Assembly: GCF_003672135.1 (NCBI RefSeq)
Contig: NC_039511.1
Span: forward strand, 15,340,464 to 15,404,463
Source: Ooceraea biroi
Lineage: Eukaryota; Arthropoda; Insecta; Hymenoptera; Formicidae
Length of the DNA: 64,000 nucleotides
Direction of reading: 5' to 3'
Of this stretch, positions 1-11,709 are shown piece after piece. Made by a program: the position numbers and the translations under genes. Within the stretch, counting starts at the first letter, position 1, and each line of letters begins with the position of its first letter. Under the pieces are notes generated by a model. The model saw only the letters and a list, made by a program, of their open reading frames with translations. It did no database searches and was not told where the DNA came from.

Positions 1-1699
1 TGCGTCCTCGCGGTTATCGCTTCCGGATCCCCGGTCGGATCTGCAGCTTCCGTGGAAGCGCAGATGGGCATCGGGAAAGCCCCGGGGGAGAGAACGTCCG
101 CGCTTCCCTCCTAATTTGGCGCTTTCAATAAATTTAACAAGCTCGTCACGGAGGTAGGAAGGGCCTGTATGTCCGGGCACGGTGCCAGGCTGTTGGTGCG
201 CTCGCACAGCCGCGACACCATTACCGTCCCGTATCCCCGGATGGACCAGGGTGTCCCCCGGGGGACGCCTGGGACACGCCGGGTCGTCGACGACGTCCAC
301 TTGGTAATACGGTTCCTCTTCCTTCCGTTCTGCCACTTCTCTTCCTCTCTACTCCGGTTTTCCCGGCCGATTGTAGCCAGACACTCGCCGACTGGCATCG
401 TTAGGACGTTCTCACCGACGTGCGTTCGTCTCCCCGCGCGTCCCGTGGCCGTCACCTCCGGAAAAATTCATCCCCCGTGGTCCCGACGCAGATGCGCGTC
501 CACCGAATAGAAAACACGTCGATTACTGTCGTCGGGACGACGGAACTGCACGCGCGTCCGTCCATTCCCGCGAGAGGTCCTTTTCCGATGCAAAGCAAGG
601 CGGACGGTCCGTCCAGTCTGCTAGCACTCGGTCCTTCGGACCTGCGTTCGTTACCCGTCTATCGCCGGTTCCCTTTGCGATGGATGGAAATGAACGACCC
701 GGGCCAATAACATGCTAAGTCACACGCTGGGAAGCCCGGGTCTCTCGGTTTACGTCCGTTTACGGCTTCGATTATGTTCCATTCCAGAAACCCTTGTCTT
801 TGTTCGAAGCGACGCATCAAGCAGTGAGCCGAGTGGATGTCGAGAGAAGATGTCGGTGTTGCGGATGGTCGCGCGTATGCAACAGCAATTTGGATGTACA
901 TATCATTGCCAGACGTCTAAATGTACGGCATTAACAGCAAGTTTGTAATTTAAGCTGTTTATAGTTTGCCAATTTAAAATGAATGTAAAATGGAGAATCG
1001 TGGTTTCGCGCTGCAAGCTATCGATAGACTAACATTCTTATAATGTATATATAATATCAACAAACGTGCCAGACATTATATTACCTTTTTCTTGACTAAA
1101 TTGCCTTTCTCAATCGCGATGTTCTACTTTCTACTTTGCGATATCTCGGCATTAGTTTACCGTAATCTGCTGATAGCGATTACATGATTGCGATTCGGGA
1201 GATTAAAGTGGGATAATACTAAGAGTTTGTAAAGAAAGGATATCGTTTCAAGATAAAGAACATAGATATCTGAATCCTCAGCTCCTGAAACTTCGACGAG
1301 CGTTGTATTTTCCGTAATACCGGATTAATTGCTCGGATCGAATTATTCGATTACTGAGCGGTAACTTTGAATGGAAATGCAACGGAAAAATCGGATTAAA
1401 GACAGAAAGAAACAAATATAGAAGAGCTCTGTTTGCTGATCGGGATACATGAATGGGTATCAATGTGCAGTCGAAATGAACTTTTAGCATTACCAATAAA
1501 AGTACCCGGTTTGACAGACCACGAACTGCTCGCCATTTAAAATTCAAAGGCTACCGGAAGTCGTGTTCGCGATGTTTTAGTGGAAGTTCTCGAAACTCAC
1601 TATACGTATGTTAGGTCTTTCTCAGCGTCGTCTTTCTACCTTCAGATGATGACGGCTACGACGGTGATTCAGCCCAGCTTTCGCGCTTCTTTCTCCCTA
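1..1699. other. Left flank, no gene recognised
   Basis: Positions 1-950 are GC- and CpG-rich; from about 950 the sequence becomes AT-richer. Open frames exist on both strands but are short, overlap each other and show no recognisable domain or plausible splice-linked coding pattern. I see no RNA gene or mobile element. It probably belongs to the intergenic space downstream of gene A. Confidence 0.5.
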
Positions 1700-1925
1700 T
1701 TCTCGTATTCTTTCAGGGTTTGCTCGCGCGGATGTCTCGTGGAAGGCAAATTGTTCGATAACTTTTGTCCCGGTCATGCGTACGTCGGTACCCTGAAACT
1801 TTCCCAAAGCGGTGCCAGAGTTACGGAACACCGTCTCTGAACCAGACAGCTGCTGTTGCATACATAGAGCGTTTGTTGTAAAGCACAACTAAAATGTGAT
1901 TGCGTGATATATTTATTTATTCATT
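1700..1925 (-). repeat. Left-flank segment L, original of the copy between A and B; candidate poly(A) signals of gene A
   Basis: This segment aligns with 10540-10710. Shared landmarks in order are a TGCGTA near the left end, an A-C-T-TTCC block, a CAGACNGCTGCTGTTGC-like core and a G-C-GTGATATAT block followed by TTTATT. On the minus strand the last block gives AATAAA hexamers about 300 bases past the stop codon of gene A, so it may be its polyadenylation region. The same hexamer is retained in the copy downstream of gene B, which supports that role without proving it. Confidence 0.55.
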
Positions 1926-2221
1926 AACAGTATTTATTAACACTTATCTTTATAAAAAAAAATAAAATTAATAATAAATTACTAGACACTATTAATTAAT
2001 TCTGTGCCTTAATTATAATATTTTTTTACTGTTATCTAATATTATTATAATACCATTATATATATATTATTCTGGTAATTCAATTTAATACAATATTTTG
2101 TGATCAGAAATTAAAAATAGGATCAAGAAATCTTGTTATTTTCGATGACAATTATTGCACTTCTACACTGGGTGGTTGAACAATTGTTGTTTATGAGAGT
2201 CAAACTGTTTTGCTTTAAATT
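1926..2221 (-). other. AT-rich 3' untranslated region of gene A (presumed)
   Basis: This AT-rich stretch of about 300 bases lies directly downstream of the gene A stop codon and holds no open frame of note. It is best read as 3' UTR. The transcript end is not determined here. Confidence 0.45.
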
Positions 2222-5200
2222 TTATATCACGGATATAGTTTGATCTGGCATTTGTACATCATCATATGTTACGTATTCTGCCAAGATCGTATCAGTTTGC
2301 TGCGTTTTCTGTCTTTTTTTGCTAAAATCAAATTCAAGATTACAGCATAATCTGTGATTAATTTTAAACTTAATTGAAGTTTTTCTTGTTTTATGTTATT
2401 GTTGAAACCACATATGCTGTTGACTTATATTAATATTAATAATAATAATCTTTATTTTCTATAACATAAGATAAAAGACGTACCTTTGGTAGAAATAAAA
2501 AGCTGCACCTGGTACAACGAAAATTAATATTATAAATATGAGCCATTTTTTATGTTCCGTTGATGACTCCGTAGCATTAAAAATCGATATTTTAAGCATG
2601 TTAGGCTTGTTATGCACATTTTGGTTATGTTCGGTTATGATAACCGTTATTTCATAAAATTCCTTAGATCGCAATGGACAGTTCTTGGCATTGCCATAAG
2701 ATAGATTGTTGCCAACTATGAATGGTTTGCCTGCGAGCTCTAGAGTCTGTCACAATTGCAAACAGACATCGAAGATAATTAGTTTCATAGTTACACAAAG
2801 TCATTCAGTTAGATATTTATGTTTATCCTGTTTTTACACTTTTCACGAACATATTGTGATTAATAATTATATGCATACCGGGAGTTCAGCGGCTTGCCAA
2901 GCAACATCGTTCGCATCTATGCCTACATACGCTTGTAGATCCTCTGGTATTTTTGAGTGTGTTTCGCAAGATTTGGTCTCTTGGGGTCCTTTCACTATGA
3001 TATGCATCATGCTGTTCTGTGTATTGTTCAGAACAGGTGGTATATTCAACGAGATTGTGTAAATGGAGTCATACAGCATATATTCTAGATGACCATTGAA
3101 TGTTAAAGTTGAAGGCGTTTTAAATGTCTTATACATTGTCTCGCTGAATTTGTTCGCGTATGTCACAGCTTGAATGGAGACGATATATCGCGTTGATGGA
3201 AACAAGTATAGCCGCTTGCTATAATAGCGCGTATAATTCGTCACCGAAAGCTTGACAGTAGTAGGCAAACCGCGAGTTTTCAAAAGATCATCTTCTTCGC
3301 AAAGCTTTTGGAAATTTGTGGAAGTCAAGTATATCTGGATGTAAAAATACTTCAGATGGTTACCCGTTTTCCAAGGGTGATACCATTGTAGATCCACGAC
3401 GCTATTGTTAAGAACTGTAATGCTGAAATTGCTAGGTTTGTCTGGAACTGAAAGATAATTTGTTCATAATCCATACTAAAACAGAGCAATGATTAATTTA
3501 ATTTACAATTTATGGCACAAATTGAAGAGGTTCCGAAAAAAATGATTACATCTAATGTAAGTTTAATAATGACTGTAGAGATGATATTTTATCAGCATCT
3601 TGTGGATAACGTAACGTAACATAAAATGTTCGTAACAAGGATATGTTTGATGCAGCAGAAAAGATTTTACAAAATATAATAAAATGCAATAAATACATAA
3701 AAATTTGTAATGCAATTAATCGTCGTAAAGCGATTAACTTGTAATCTCAAGTGAAGTCATACTTGCAAGCATTGTCTTATCAAGCATTGTCTTAGATACT
3801 TCAAATGGAACGCCTGGTTCGGGAACACCCATGTTATACGCGACAACCTGTAATATATAATACATTTGTTATATACTACTACTATTATATTATGCAAATT
3901 ATATTATTTAAATTTAGTTTCTCTATCTATTAGACCACGTAGATTCATTTTGTAGAAACATTGAGAATTTCCATACTTCAATTGTCTGATTATCGTAATA
4001 TGTTTGAATAGATCCGCAAATGTAATTGTCCCACAAGGTGCACATCGCGTTTAACTGAACGTCAGTATTGGCACACTTGGTTGCATTGCATGATCGGATG
4101 CGATAAGTACGCAATGTTCCGTTGAGAGGTGGAAGTGGACTTTGCCATCTCAAGTGAACAACAGGGGGCTTTTGACGATTGTCAATTTCGTAAACCTCCA
4201 ACTTGGTTACCCTGGGTGGAACTGTCGTTTCCATTACATTGTAGTTGCAAAGAAGAAATATACTATATATAATATATAATAGTAGTATATAACTTATGAT
4301 ACCAATTTTTACCTCCAGGCGAAGTTTCAAATCCATATGCTTGATAAATAGAAGGGATAGACGTATATTTTATCGCATATCTTATTACATAAAGTTTTGC
4401 TACGTATTGTTCGGCACCGTATAATGGAATATCATTCAAGGATAAATAGTAGTTTGACGTATTTTTCACTGTGTAAAAGTCTTTAACTACGTCACTAATT
4501 CCGCGTATTTCTATCCTGGCATTTAATGGTCCCATAATTGTTTTGCAGTCTTTAGGCGGTTTCCATGTCATATTCCATCCCTGCACGTTTATGCGACTAA
4601 ATACTTCCGTTACTGTAACTATATAAAATCGTTGATTGTTATTAATTGTTCTGAAGAATTGACTTTACTGGAATGTATACATATGCATTATTATATTTGC
4701 ATATAATAAAATTAGGTCACATACAGCATTAGTGACAACTATGATAAATAATGGTAATATACCAGATGTTTTTGTCTCAAACGTTATTTTTGCAGGCGCG
4801 CTGCTATATCCTGAATTGTAAGCTACGATTTCTACGCCATACTTTGTATATGGATGTAATTTCTGAATTGTAATTCTTGTACTGTTTGTCCAGTGCTTAG
4901 TGCTGGGATTATTCAAAGCGAAAGAGTTTTCACAACCAAAGTATTCTCGAACCTGCAATTGACAGAAAATATTTACATAAGAAACCAATTTTACATTAGA
5001 ACGGAAAGAGTTTAGTAGTATAATAGATATTGTTGAAATACTGTATCGATTTTAACTAAAAATTAAATAAAATATAGAATATAATAAATTGGCTTTACCT
5101 GTAACATTATACTATACCGCAGTATTTTGTTACGTGGTTGGTTTGGGGCCGTCCACGTCAGAATTACGTTCGTATTGGATACAGATAAGATTTTAATATT

Positions 5201-8200
5201 TGATATCTCAGATGGGACTGCCGGTATTCATAAAGTGTACTTATAAGATATGAGCAGAGCTTGCATGTAAACAATGTTCTCATTTTGTGTATCTTTAAGA
5301 ATAGAATTAAGCTTACCTTCCTCGCTTGTACTAATTGTTTCGGAAAATATTTTCTGATTTTTGTGCAATATAATGACAGTAATCGTAGTGATTGGTAAAG
5401 AAGATACTTCATATGGAAATTTGTGAAGAGACGTATTTAAGATTTCTTTGTCCGTATTTGTATTCTGTACTATCAGTCTATACCAATTTGGCGGACATAA
5501 ATCTTGCTGTTATCGAATAACGGAAATTAGTATAAGTTACATTTTCTTTGAGGAATAATTTACATTTATATATTTATATGCAAAATATGGAAAACAAAAT
5601 ATTCACGTACGCTTGCATTAGGCTTTGTATTAATCGTCAAACGCAGTTTTTCAATTTTCAGCAGGAAGCCATCAGATGCTAGACAATTATAAGTAAAATT
5701 ATCATTGTAAAACATTCTAATACGATGTAAATTTGTTCGTGAATGCTGGTAAATAAACTGGGATGCCTTTTTTGTTGATAGTAAAAGCTTCATTTACGAA
5801 AGTTTGGTCACGTTAAATACCACGTTAATTTTAACTTACGCCTGCAATTTGTCTCTGTGGTTTGCCATTCACTTTCCGTGACGTTACACAACATGCTATG
5901 TTGACAGAAACGTAATGCGAAGGCAATGTGATAAATGGTACCGGGATCTAAATTTCCACAATACTCTAGCAAATTTGTCGTATTCTGAAATATCGGCTTC
6001 CAATTGTAATTATTACTAATACCGTCTCTGCCCTGTAAAACGTGTTCATATAATTAGTTTTCTTTCTTTTGCTTTTGAAATGTCAGCGAATATCATTTTT
6101 GTCGTATTTATCCATCAAGATCACTTAACTATCAATATGTAAGAAAACATTTCTCATAGTATACTTTGAGAGGTGTACATAAAAAGATTGTATAAATTAA
6201 GGAATGCATATCTCACTCTACAAGATCATCTGTATGTAATAAAACGGCGAGAAGGATGTTACAACTGGAACTTAACTGGAGCTTAACTTTCTGAAGCATT
6301 ATTTCATAAATAATCGAGTAGGTATTTTTAAACAAGATAGTTTTATAAAATGTTACTTACTCTAATTCTGAAAGAATAAGAGAGCGATCCTTCGTATTTG
6401 TCTTTCCATATCATAGGATGTTTGAGCAATATGCTTCTAGCGCTTAGAAGGGAAATTATTGGTACTCGCGGCTTGTTTATACCTTTTAAAGCGATTGATA
6501 CATTAGATATTTGTATCTAATATATAATGTATAAATATATAAATAATATATAATAATATATAAATAATATATAATGACACATGCATATTTGTTTGATAAG
6601 GCTAGCGAGAAAAACTCTATTATGTTTATAAACTATCTAACTTACTCATTTGGCACAAAGGTGGTATATAAAGTTTTTCTGGATTGATATTACATCCGTA
6701 ATTACACGTTCCATTTACTATATTGCATAAAGATGTTGATTGTTCTTGTTTGGTTTGTTTGGTCATACATGATCCACACGCCTTTTTGCAGTCATGTCCG
6801 TATGTATTTTTTTCACAAGCTGCGTATGCAATTTTAAATATTAATTATGAATAAACACTGTTTAATTGAAAAATAATAGTTGATTTGATAATATATTATC
6901 AGCTATTACGTTTAGTACAATGGGCTCCCACGTAACCTGCGGGACAGGTGCAACCATCCTTAAAACAAATTGCACTTGCTTTGCATACATGATTACCCTC
7001 ATCGTCACGTTTGCAAAACTCTAGACATCTTGGCCCTATTCGTCCTTCAGGACACTCTGCATCATCTGAAAGAAATATTTTGTATTGCAAAATAATTTTT
7101 CTATCAAGCTGTTTTAAATGGTTTACGAACGTAGCGACATTACGAATTCTAATCACAATGTTGCAGAGAAATATTTTTAGTAATTACCCAATTTCATATT
7201 TAGTTTGGCATCCCATATACTACTCACGACGATACGATTATCATAAAATAATTTTTGGCATGTCACATTTGGCCATACACGGGTCAAATTGTGCTTAGAA
7301 AGCATAATACTCTTTCTCAATGATCCTGAAAGGAAGGTCCTTAAAAGTCAGATATACAAAGAATTTATCTACCCAATGAAATTGCAAAAATTATATAAAA
7401 TTATTTTACGCAGAATAGTGCAAATAATTCATATTAACAGATATAAAATTACGAAATTGATAGAATTGGTACCAGTTTTGGGACATTGACGAACATTTGC
7501 TACCGCCCACAACGGATTAGAACTTTTTGAATTAAGTTTGGGTGTTAACTCCATGATTGCGTTATCATATTTGGTTAAATGCTCGATTGTGACAAATTGC
7601 CATGTAGGCAAACCATGTATCGCAGCCTTCAAAGAACCTTTTACTGTCAACTTTTTTAACTCTTTGTCGCGTATGGCATTAAATAGCACTATATTTATGT
7701 CGCATTCAGCGCAAAGACCAATTAATAGTTGTATACATATTGTTCCGTTATCAAATTGAAAAATGGGACTTGTTAAAGTTGTGTTTTCAACGGTCGTGTG
7801 CAGAAAAGTATCTGCAAGAGGTAAAAACATAATTAAGAAATGTTTATTTATAGTTGTTACTTTGTTCTAAATATCTCGATTGATAGAAAGTTTTCAAGTG
7901 CTTTCATACTTACATGTGTGAAGTCGAATGAATGCAGAATCGTTGCTGTATATAAACGTGGAATATATGCTTGTGCTATTCGATTTTTCCTCATCTCGGT
8001 ATTTTATAAAGATATCATTATTGTCAGCATCGTAAACAGATATATTTCGTGTTACAGAGTTCCACATAATCAAAAAAGTTCTCCATTTAGTTGAAGACAA
8101 TGGACTATGCTGTATTAATCATCAATTATTTTTATCTTTAAGTACAATATCATAAGAGATGATTCTCGCGACTTCAGATTTCCGAAAATCTAAATTTTTA

Positions 8201-9345
8201 GAATATTTAAAACTTGGAAATTTGGGAGAAGATGATGAATAACGATACAAATCATAGATATTCAACTTATTTATATAATAATTTTTATAATTATTTATCT
8301 AATTTATATTTATAATTATTTTTATCTAATTTGTACATTTATTTATATAATAATAATTTATTAACTTTTATTATGTGATAGATTATGCATGTACAAAAGA
8401 AAAATATCTCAAGATATGCATAAAATAAAAATGTGAGCTATTATATTTTACCTTAAAAGAACCTTTTATTTTATTGCATTCTTTATTAATTTTTTCTTGA
8501 CTAATAAGTGAAATGCCTGCTGGGCACTTTCGTATGGTGGACATTGAATTATTCGAAGAACCCATTGTGATCAAATAGCAAAGACCTTGTCGAGAAATAT
8601 TAGGACTGTTGCAAATTATTACATTTATCTCCTTCAATTTGTTACGTATCGAAAATGAGAACGCTGTAGTATTTTTCAGCGTTACAAAATGAGCATGGCG
8701 ATCAAAAAGTCCATGTTGCGTGAATTCTAAAAATTTTGTATACACTTCTGAGATCGTTTGATCTTAAAGATATATTTAATCTGCGTCGTAGTGCATTTTA
8801 TATATTACAATCCTTTTTTATATCAGCTTTTACCTTCCCATCGTTTATCAAATACCGGACCTAAAGGTGTTATGAAAGACTCTGTAAAGTTCCATTGTTT
8901 TGTAATCCATGATTTTAAGCACTCATCGCTTTTCTTCATTTTGCAATCTATTTTGTTTTTATCTGGCTTAATTTGATCCACATTGTAAAATCCTGGAATA
9001 GAATATAAAATATCTTAGTGGTACGATTTCGGCAATTCTACTGTATGTTTGATGAAAAAAGCTCTTGTAAAGAAACTTGTATAGTGTTTCTTCCTATCGT
9101 GCAAAGCTTAAAATAGCGTGAAAATGCTTACTTTTATTTTTATACTTACGTATTAGGCGTGATTTTTTTAATGATTCTTCCGAGATTACATCGTTCCACA
9201 CAAGAGCACTACCATCATCTTCTGAGAAGCACGTTAGTTTTCTTTCTCTTGCGTTGTTCTCTTCGCGTAGTACAATCGTTTTTCCAAAAGTATTAATTGC
9301 CTGACTTGCCAAGAGAAAGAATATTAACATGTCCACCATTGTCAT
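2222..9345 (-). CDS. Gene A: FAMeT/MAM-like/EGF/FN3 single-pass receptor, intact, 1,365 aa
   Basis: Coding exons in transcript order: 9150-9345, 8834-8992, 8452-8747, 7914-8109, 7473-7811, 7188-7325, 6910-7065, 6646-6819, 6361-6482, 5840-6032, 5611-5678, 5317-5506, 5099-5217, 4763-4952, 4313-4612, 3977-4221, 3763-3847, 2879-3447, 2484-2746, 2222-2321. All introns are GT-AG, phases match across the junctions, and no stop interrupts the frame. The start is the ATG that aligns with the start of copy C; the frame stays open upstream but offers only a TTG. Predicted layout: signal peptide 1-21; Cys-containing N-region to 118; FAMeT-like domain 119-282 (NTTAFSFSIR, then Y-x-I-T-x-G...S-x-I-R-K-C-P, then W-R-T-F...W); MAM-like domain 283-395 ending W-A-V-A-N-V-R-Q-C; EGF-like 442-493 and 494-551; FN3-like domains about 552-1160; RPTP-like juxtamembrane domain to about 1300; TM about 1305-1327; tail with Y-V-T-Y-D-D-V. 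Ligand and function are unknown. Domain names are judged by eye; exon structure is the firm part. Confidence 0.85.
3766..3794 (-). repeat. 15-bp tandem duplication inside exon 17 of gene A
   Basis: The 14-base string CAAGCATTGTCTTA occurs twice in a row, at 3766-3779 and 3781-3794, period 15. It is in frame and adds a repeated T-M-L-containing pentapeptide at the end of FN3-like domain 5. Exon 17 of A is accordingly longer (85 bases) than in B (76), C (73) and D (76). Confidence 0.8.
6511..6578. repeat. AT-rich low-complexity repeat in intron 8 of gene A
   Basis: This is a run of near-repeated ATATAAATAATATATAAT units. It is simple sequence with no coding content. Confidence 0.7.
8265..8360. 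repeat. AT-rich imperfect tandem repeat in intron 3 of gene A
   Basis: A unit of roughly 25 bases (ATTTATAATTATTTTTATCT-like) is repeated imperfectly. It is intronic simple sequence. Confidence 0.6.
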
Positions 9346-9369
9346 TAAACAATTACGTCCCACTGACAA

Positions 9370-9800
9370 AATTAACGATCGTCAGGAACGATGCAGACGA
9401 AACAAAACGCATAGAAATAAATGTTACAACTAATTAGCTTGTTTCATTCAGTAGTGTCGCTTCACAATTTGTACGTCAAATCATTGCGTGAAAAAAAGCC
9501 ATCGTGCGTATCGCGCATTTAATTTAGTTCAAATAAAACACTTGTGAACATTGCTTTTTTATTTGAAAGAAAGATTTTAACGATGAGATTGAAGCGGAAG
9601 AATAGAAATAGATGTTAACCGTATATAGTGTATTTCTGTCTCGTACTGTTTGAATTACTGAAATGATATCGGTTGGCTAACTGAGATACAAGGGAACTGC
9701 ACTTCCTCCAAGGAAATTTAAATCCGCGATAACGGATTCCACATCCGCTATATGTGACGCTTCAGGAGGTGGTTCTACTGAGACTATTTCTACATCAAAT
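9370..9800 (-). promoter_or_regulatory. Upstream region of gene A, conserved with B and partly D and C
   Basis: The 430 bases upstream of gene A align with the upstream regions of B (18614-19030) and D (35364-35760), and more weakly C (26880-27290). Conserved blocks are an AT-rich TTTAATTTA/AACACTT block about 170 bases upstream of the ATG, a GTACTGTT...ATTACTGAA block, and a distal ATCCGCGATAACGGAT block at 9722-9737 followed by ACATCCGCTA. The distal block contains the inverted repeat ATCCG-N6-CGGAT. Conservation in all copies while the intergenic DNA further out has diverged suggests promoter function. No transcription start was mapped. Confidence 0.5.
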
Positions 9801-9805
9801 TTTGA

Positions 9806-10027
9806 CGATTATCAGTTTCGTAAACTCCCGACTTGGTTACTCTAGGCGAAACTATCGTTTATAATTAAATATCGTTTTCATCATTATAGGTGTAGAAAAG
9901 AAATTTCAACAGTAACATATGATATTAATATTTATCTTCTGGAGAAGTTTTACATACATATTCTTGATAAACGAAAACGGATTTCTTAAGCCTTCCGCAT
10001 TTCTTGCTACGTAAAATTTTGTCTTCC
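9806..10027 (-). pseudogene. Relic of FN3 exons 15-16 from a lost array copy
   Basis: Positions 9806-9860 match the 5' part of exon 16 (compare 4165-4225 in gene A), including the acceptor side. After a short AT-rich intron, 9945-10027 match the 3' part of exon 15 with its donor (compare 4311-4400 and 13243-13330). Order and strand are as in the functional genes. Both exon pieces are broken off and have point changes, and no other exon of the set is near, so this is a fragment of a deleted or partly duplicated gene unit. Confidence 0.75.
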
Positions 10028-10104
10028 TAGTATTATCCAAAATTTGTTATAATAAATAGCAAATATGATAGAAAAAAGAGAGGAAGAAAAAGTTAAGAGG
10101 AGAA

Positions 10105-10141
10105 AAAAATTACCTTTCTTTTACACAGAAAGGTAATTTTT
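10105..10141. repeat. Perfect 15-bp inverted repeat with 7-base loop
   Basis: The arms are AAAAATTACCTTTCT at 10105-10119 and its exact reverse complement at 10127-10141. The hairpin sits between the FN3 relic and the duplicated flank copy. It could be a small foldback element or a chance hairpin; no target-site duplication is obvious. Confidence 0.75.
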
Positions 10142-10186
10142 ATGGACGTATTAATGGGCACTAAGGAACTGGTTTAATCCCTGCGC

Positions 10187-10545
10187 AATCTGCACGTTTT
10201 GAAAGACATTCCGAACTCATTTCTTCGGCTTAGTTGCGAGTCGTGAAATTAAATTAGCTATTCTAATATTGAAGCATTACCGTTTCACATACACATTTTT
10301 TTCTTCGCACTCAGTGAAACACTAGTCTTTCGAGCTGAAATGTTTTTGTGAATTAAACTTACCATTTATATGCACGTATGTCATAAGATCCTCTTATCAT
10401 AAGTATCTCTTGAATTTACTTAATAAAGATTTGTGAAACTTCTTCAAGGAATATAAGGTGGATTGCATTACTTTTCATAACAATAAGTGATATCTTGAAA
10501 AACAAGACTTATGCAACATGAAATAACATTGTCCAGCCGTGCGTA
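10187..10545. repeat. R': decayed copy of the right flank (35922-36320)
   Basis: The segment is collinear with 35922-36320. Shared anchors include TCTGCA-CGTTTT-GAAA, AATTAAATTAG, CGTATGTCATAAGATCC (versus CGTACGTCGTAAGATCC), TTAATAAA, GGTGGATTGC and ACTTTTCATAA. Many CpG sites of the right flank are TpG or CpA here. It marks the right end of an ancient duplication unit. Confidence 0.8.
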
Positions 10546-10710
10546 ACTGAAGTCCGAAAGTTTCCTCAAACGAAAACTTACTTTGAAGCATTTCTCGGAA
10601 ATGCAGCACATTATCTCAAAATCAGACTGCTGTTGCTGTTGCATGTTCAGTTCACTGTAGGGTGCAATCAAAATTTGACTGCATGATATATTATATATTT
10701 ATTACAAATT
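10540..10710. repeat. L': copy of the left flank (1740-1925) joined to R'
   Basis: The segment is collinear with the left flank from about 1765 onward: CCRTGCGTA, AAASTTTCC, CAGACTGCTGTTGC, a GCATGATATAT block and TTTATT. It begins where R' ends, near a shared CCGNNNTGCG string that could be the crossover microhomology. It probably also supplies 3'-end signals for gene B, because AATAAA is conserved on the minus strand. Confidence 0.75.
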
Positions 10711-11212
10711 ATATTTCACAAATTTTACAAGATAAAAATTATCAGGCAAGCAAGAAAATTTTCCGTAATAAATAACATGATATTTGCATAGAAAATTGCC
10801 ACAATTATAATTATCGCATTGTTAAGCATAATTATGCTTAACGATTCTAATTTCAATGAGATACGATCGTAATAGAATTAAAAAATATATGTTTTCTGTT
10901 ATTTTAGATTCAAATTACATTTATTCATTTAAAGTATATTCAAATTAAAGTATATTTAAATTAAAATATATTCTACTCAAAACATTTAATGGAAAAATAC
11001 TTGTAGATTAAATAAAATATTAAGTGCTATAATGCTAAATAGTTATTTATATTAATTTTCTTAGTATTATGCGATCTTATTGTAAATGTATTATTTTGAT
11101 ACTATAATTTGTATGACATTTTAAAGTTAAGAATTAAAAACTCAATCAAAGATTTATCTTCTCATCATTTTCGATAGCAGGGTGCAGCTTTTAGAGTAGC
11201 CATCCACAGTCA
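10711..11212 (-). other. AT-rich downstream region of gene B
   Basis: This AT-rich stretch of about 500 bases has no gene. A TTAGTATTATGC block near 11063 is shared with the region downstream of C (near 19265) and loosely D (near 27468), so part of it is an ancestral 3' region of the repeat unit. Confidence 0.4.
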
Positions 11213-11709
11213 TTACTGCTGACTAGGATCGGAAGATTTTGCTTCTAATTTAATATCATGGGCTTCATCCTGTGCTTTGTATGTTACGTCTTGAGACAAA
11301 GTTGTCTCATTTTGCAATATCTTTTGTTTAGCTTCTCCTTGCTTTTTCCTGCCAAAATAAAATTTCTGGTTGTAATGCAATTCGTAATTATTCTTAAACG
11401 ATTTTAAAAAATTGTCGTAATTAATCTTATTTGATTAAAACTTCCTGCTTGGTGTTTTTATAAAACACTGTCATTCTGTCAAAGACAGACGTACTTAATA
11501 AATAGTAGTTTCCATTTTTCAAAATAGATTAGGATAAAAGAGATGTTACCTTCGGTAGAAATAAAAAGCTATGGCTGCCCCGATGATGATTAACAGTATG
11601 GGTATAATCCACTTTTCGTGATGCGTCGATGAAACATCATTGTTGCGAAACGATATTTTGAGTATGGCTTTGCTAGACAAATTTTGGTTACGCTCAACGA
11701 CGAGAACTA
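11213..11709 (-). pseudogene. Out-of-frame TM helix and tail exons of gene B
   Basis: The remainder of exon 19 (11550-11709) and exon 20 (11213-11348) still encode, in the ancestral frame, a juxtamembrane strand with P-K-E-L-Y-E, a TM helix with I-P-I-L-L-I-I-I-G-A-A-I-A-F-Y-F-Y, and a tail of about 45 residues containing D-V-T-Y-K-A-Q and ending S-Q-Q. Donor and acceptor are intact (GT at 11548-11549, AG at 11349-11350). Absence of further lesions implies the frameshift is young or an error. The tail of B lacks the Y-E-E-I of C and D. Confidence 0.75.

Noticed and set aside
2706..3062. Plus-strand open frames across the array (for example 2706-3062, 7289-7489, 11734-12129, 34654-34851)
   Set aside because: They are antisense shadows of the conserved minus-strand exons and recur at the same place in each paralogue because the exons are homologous.
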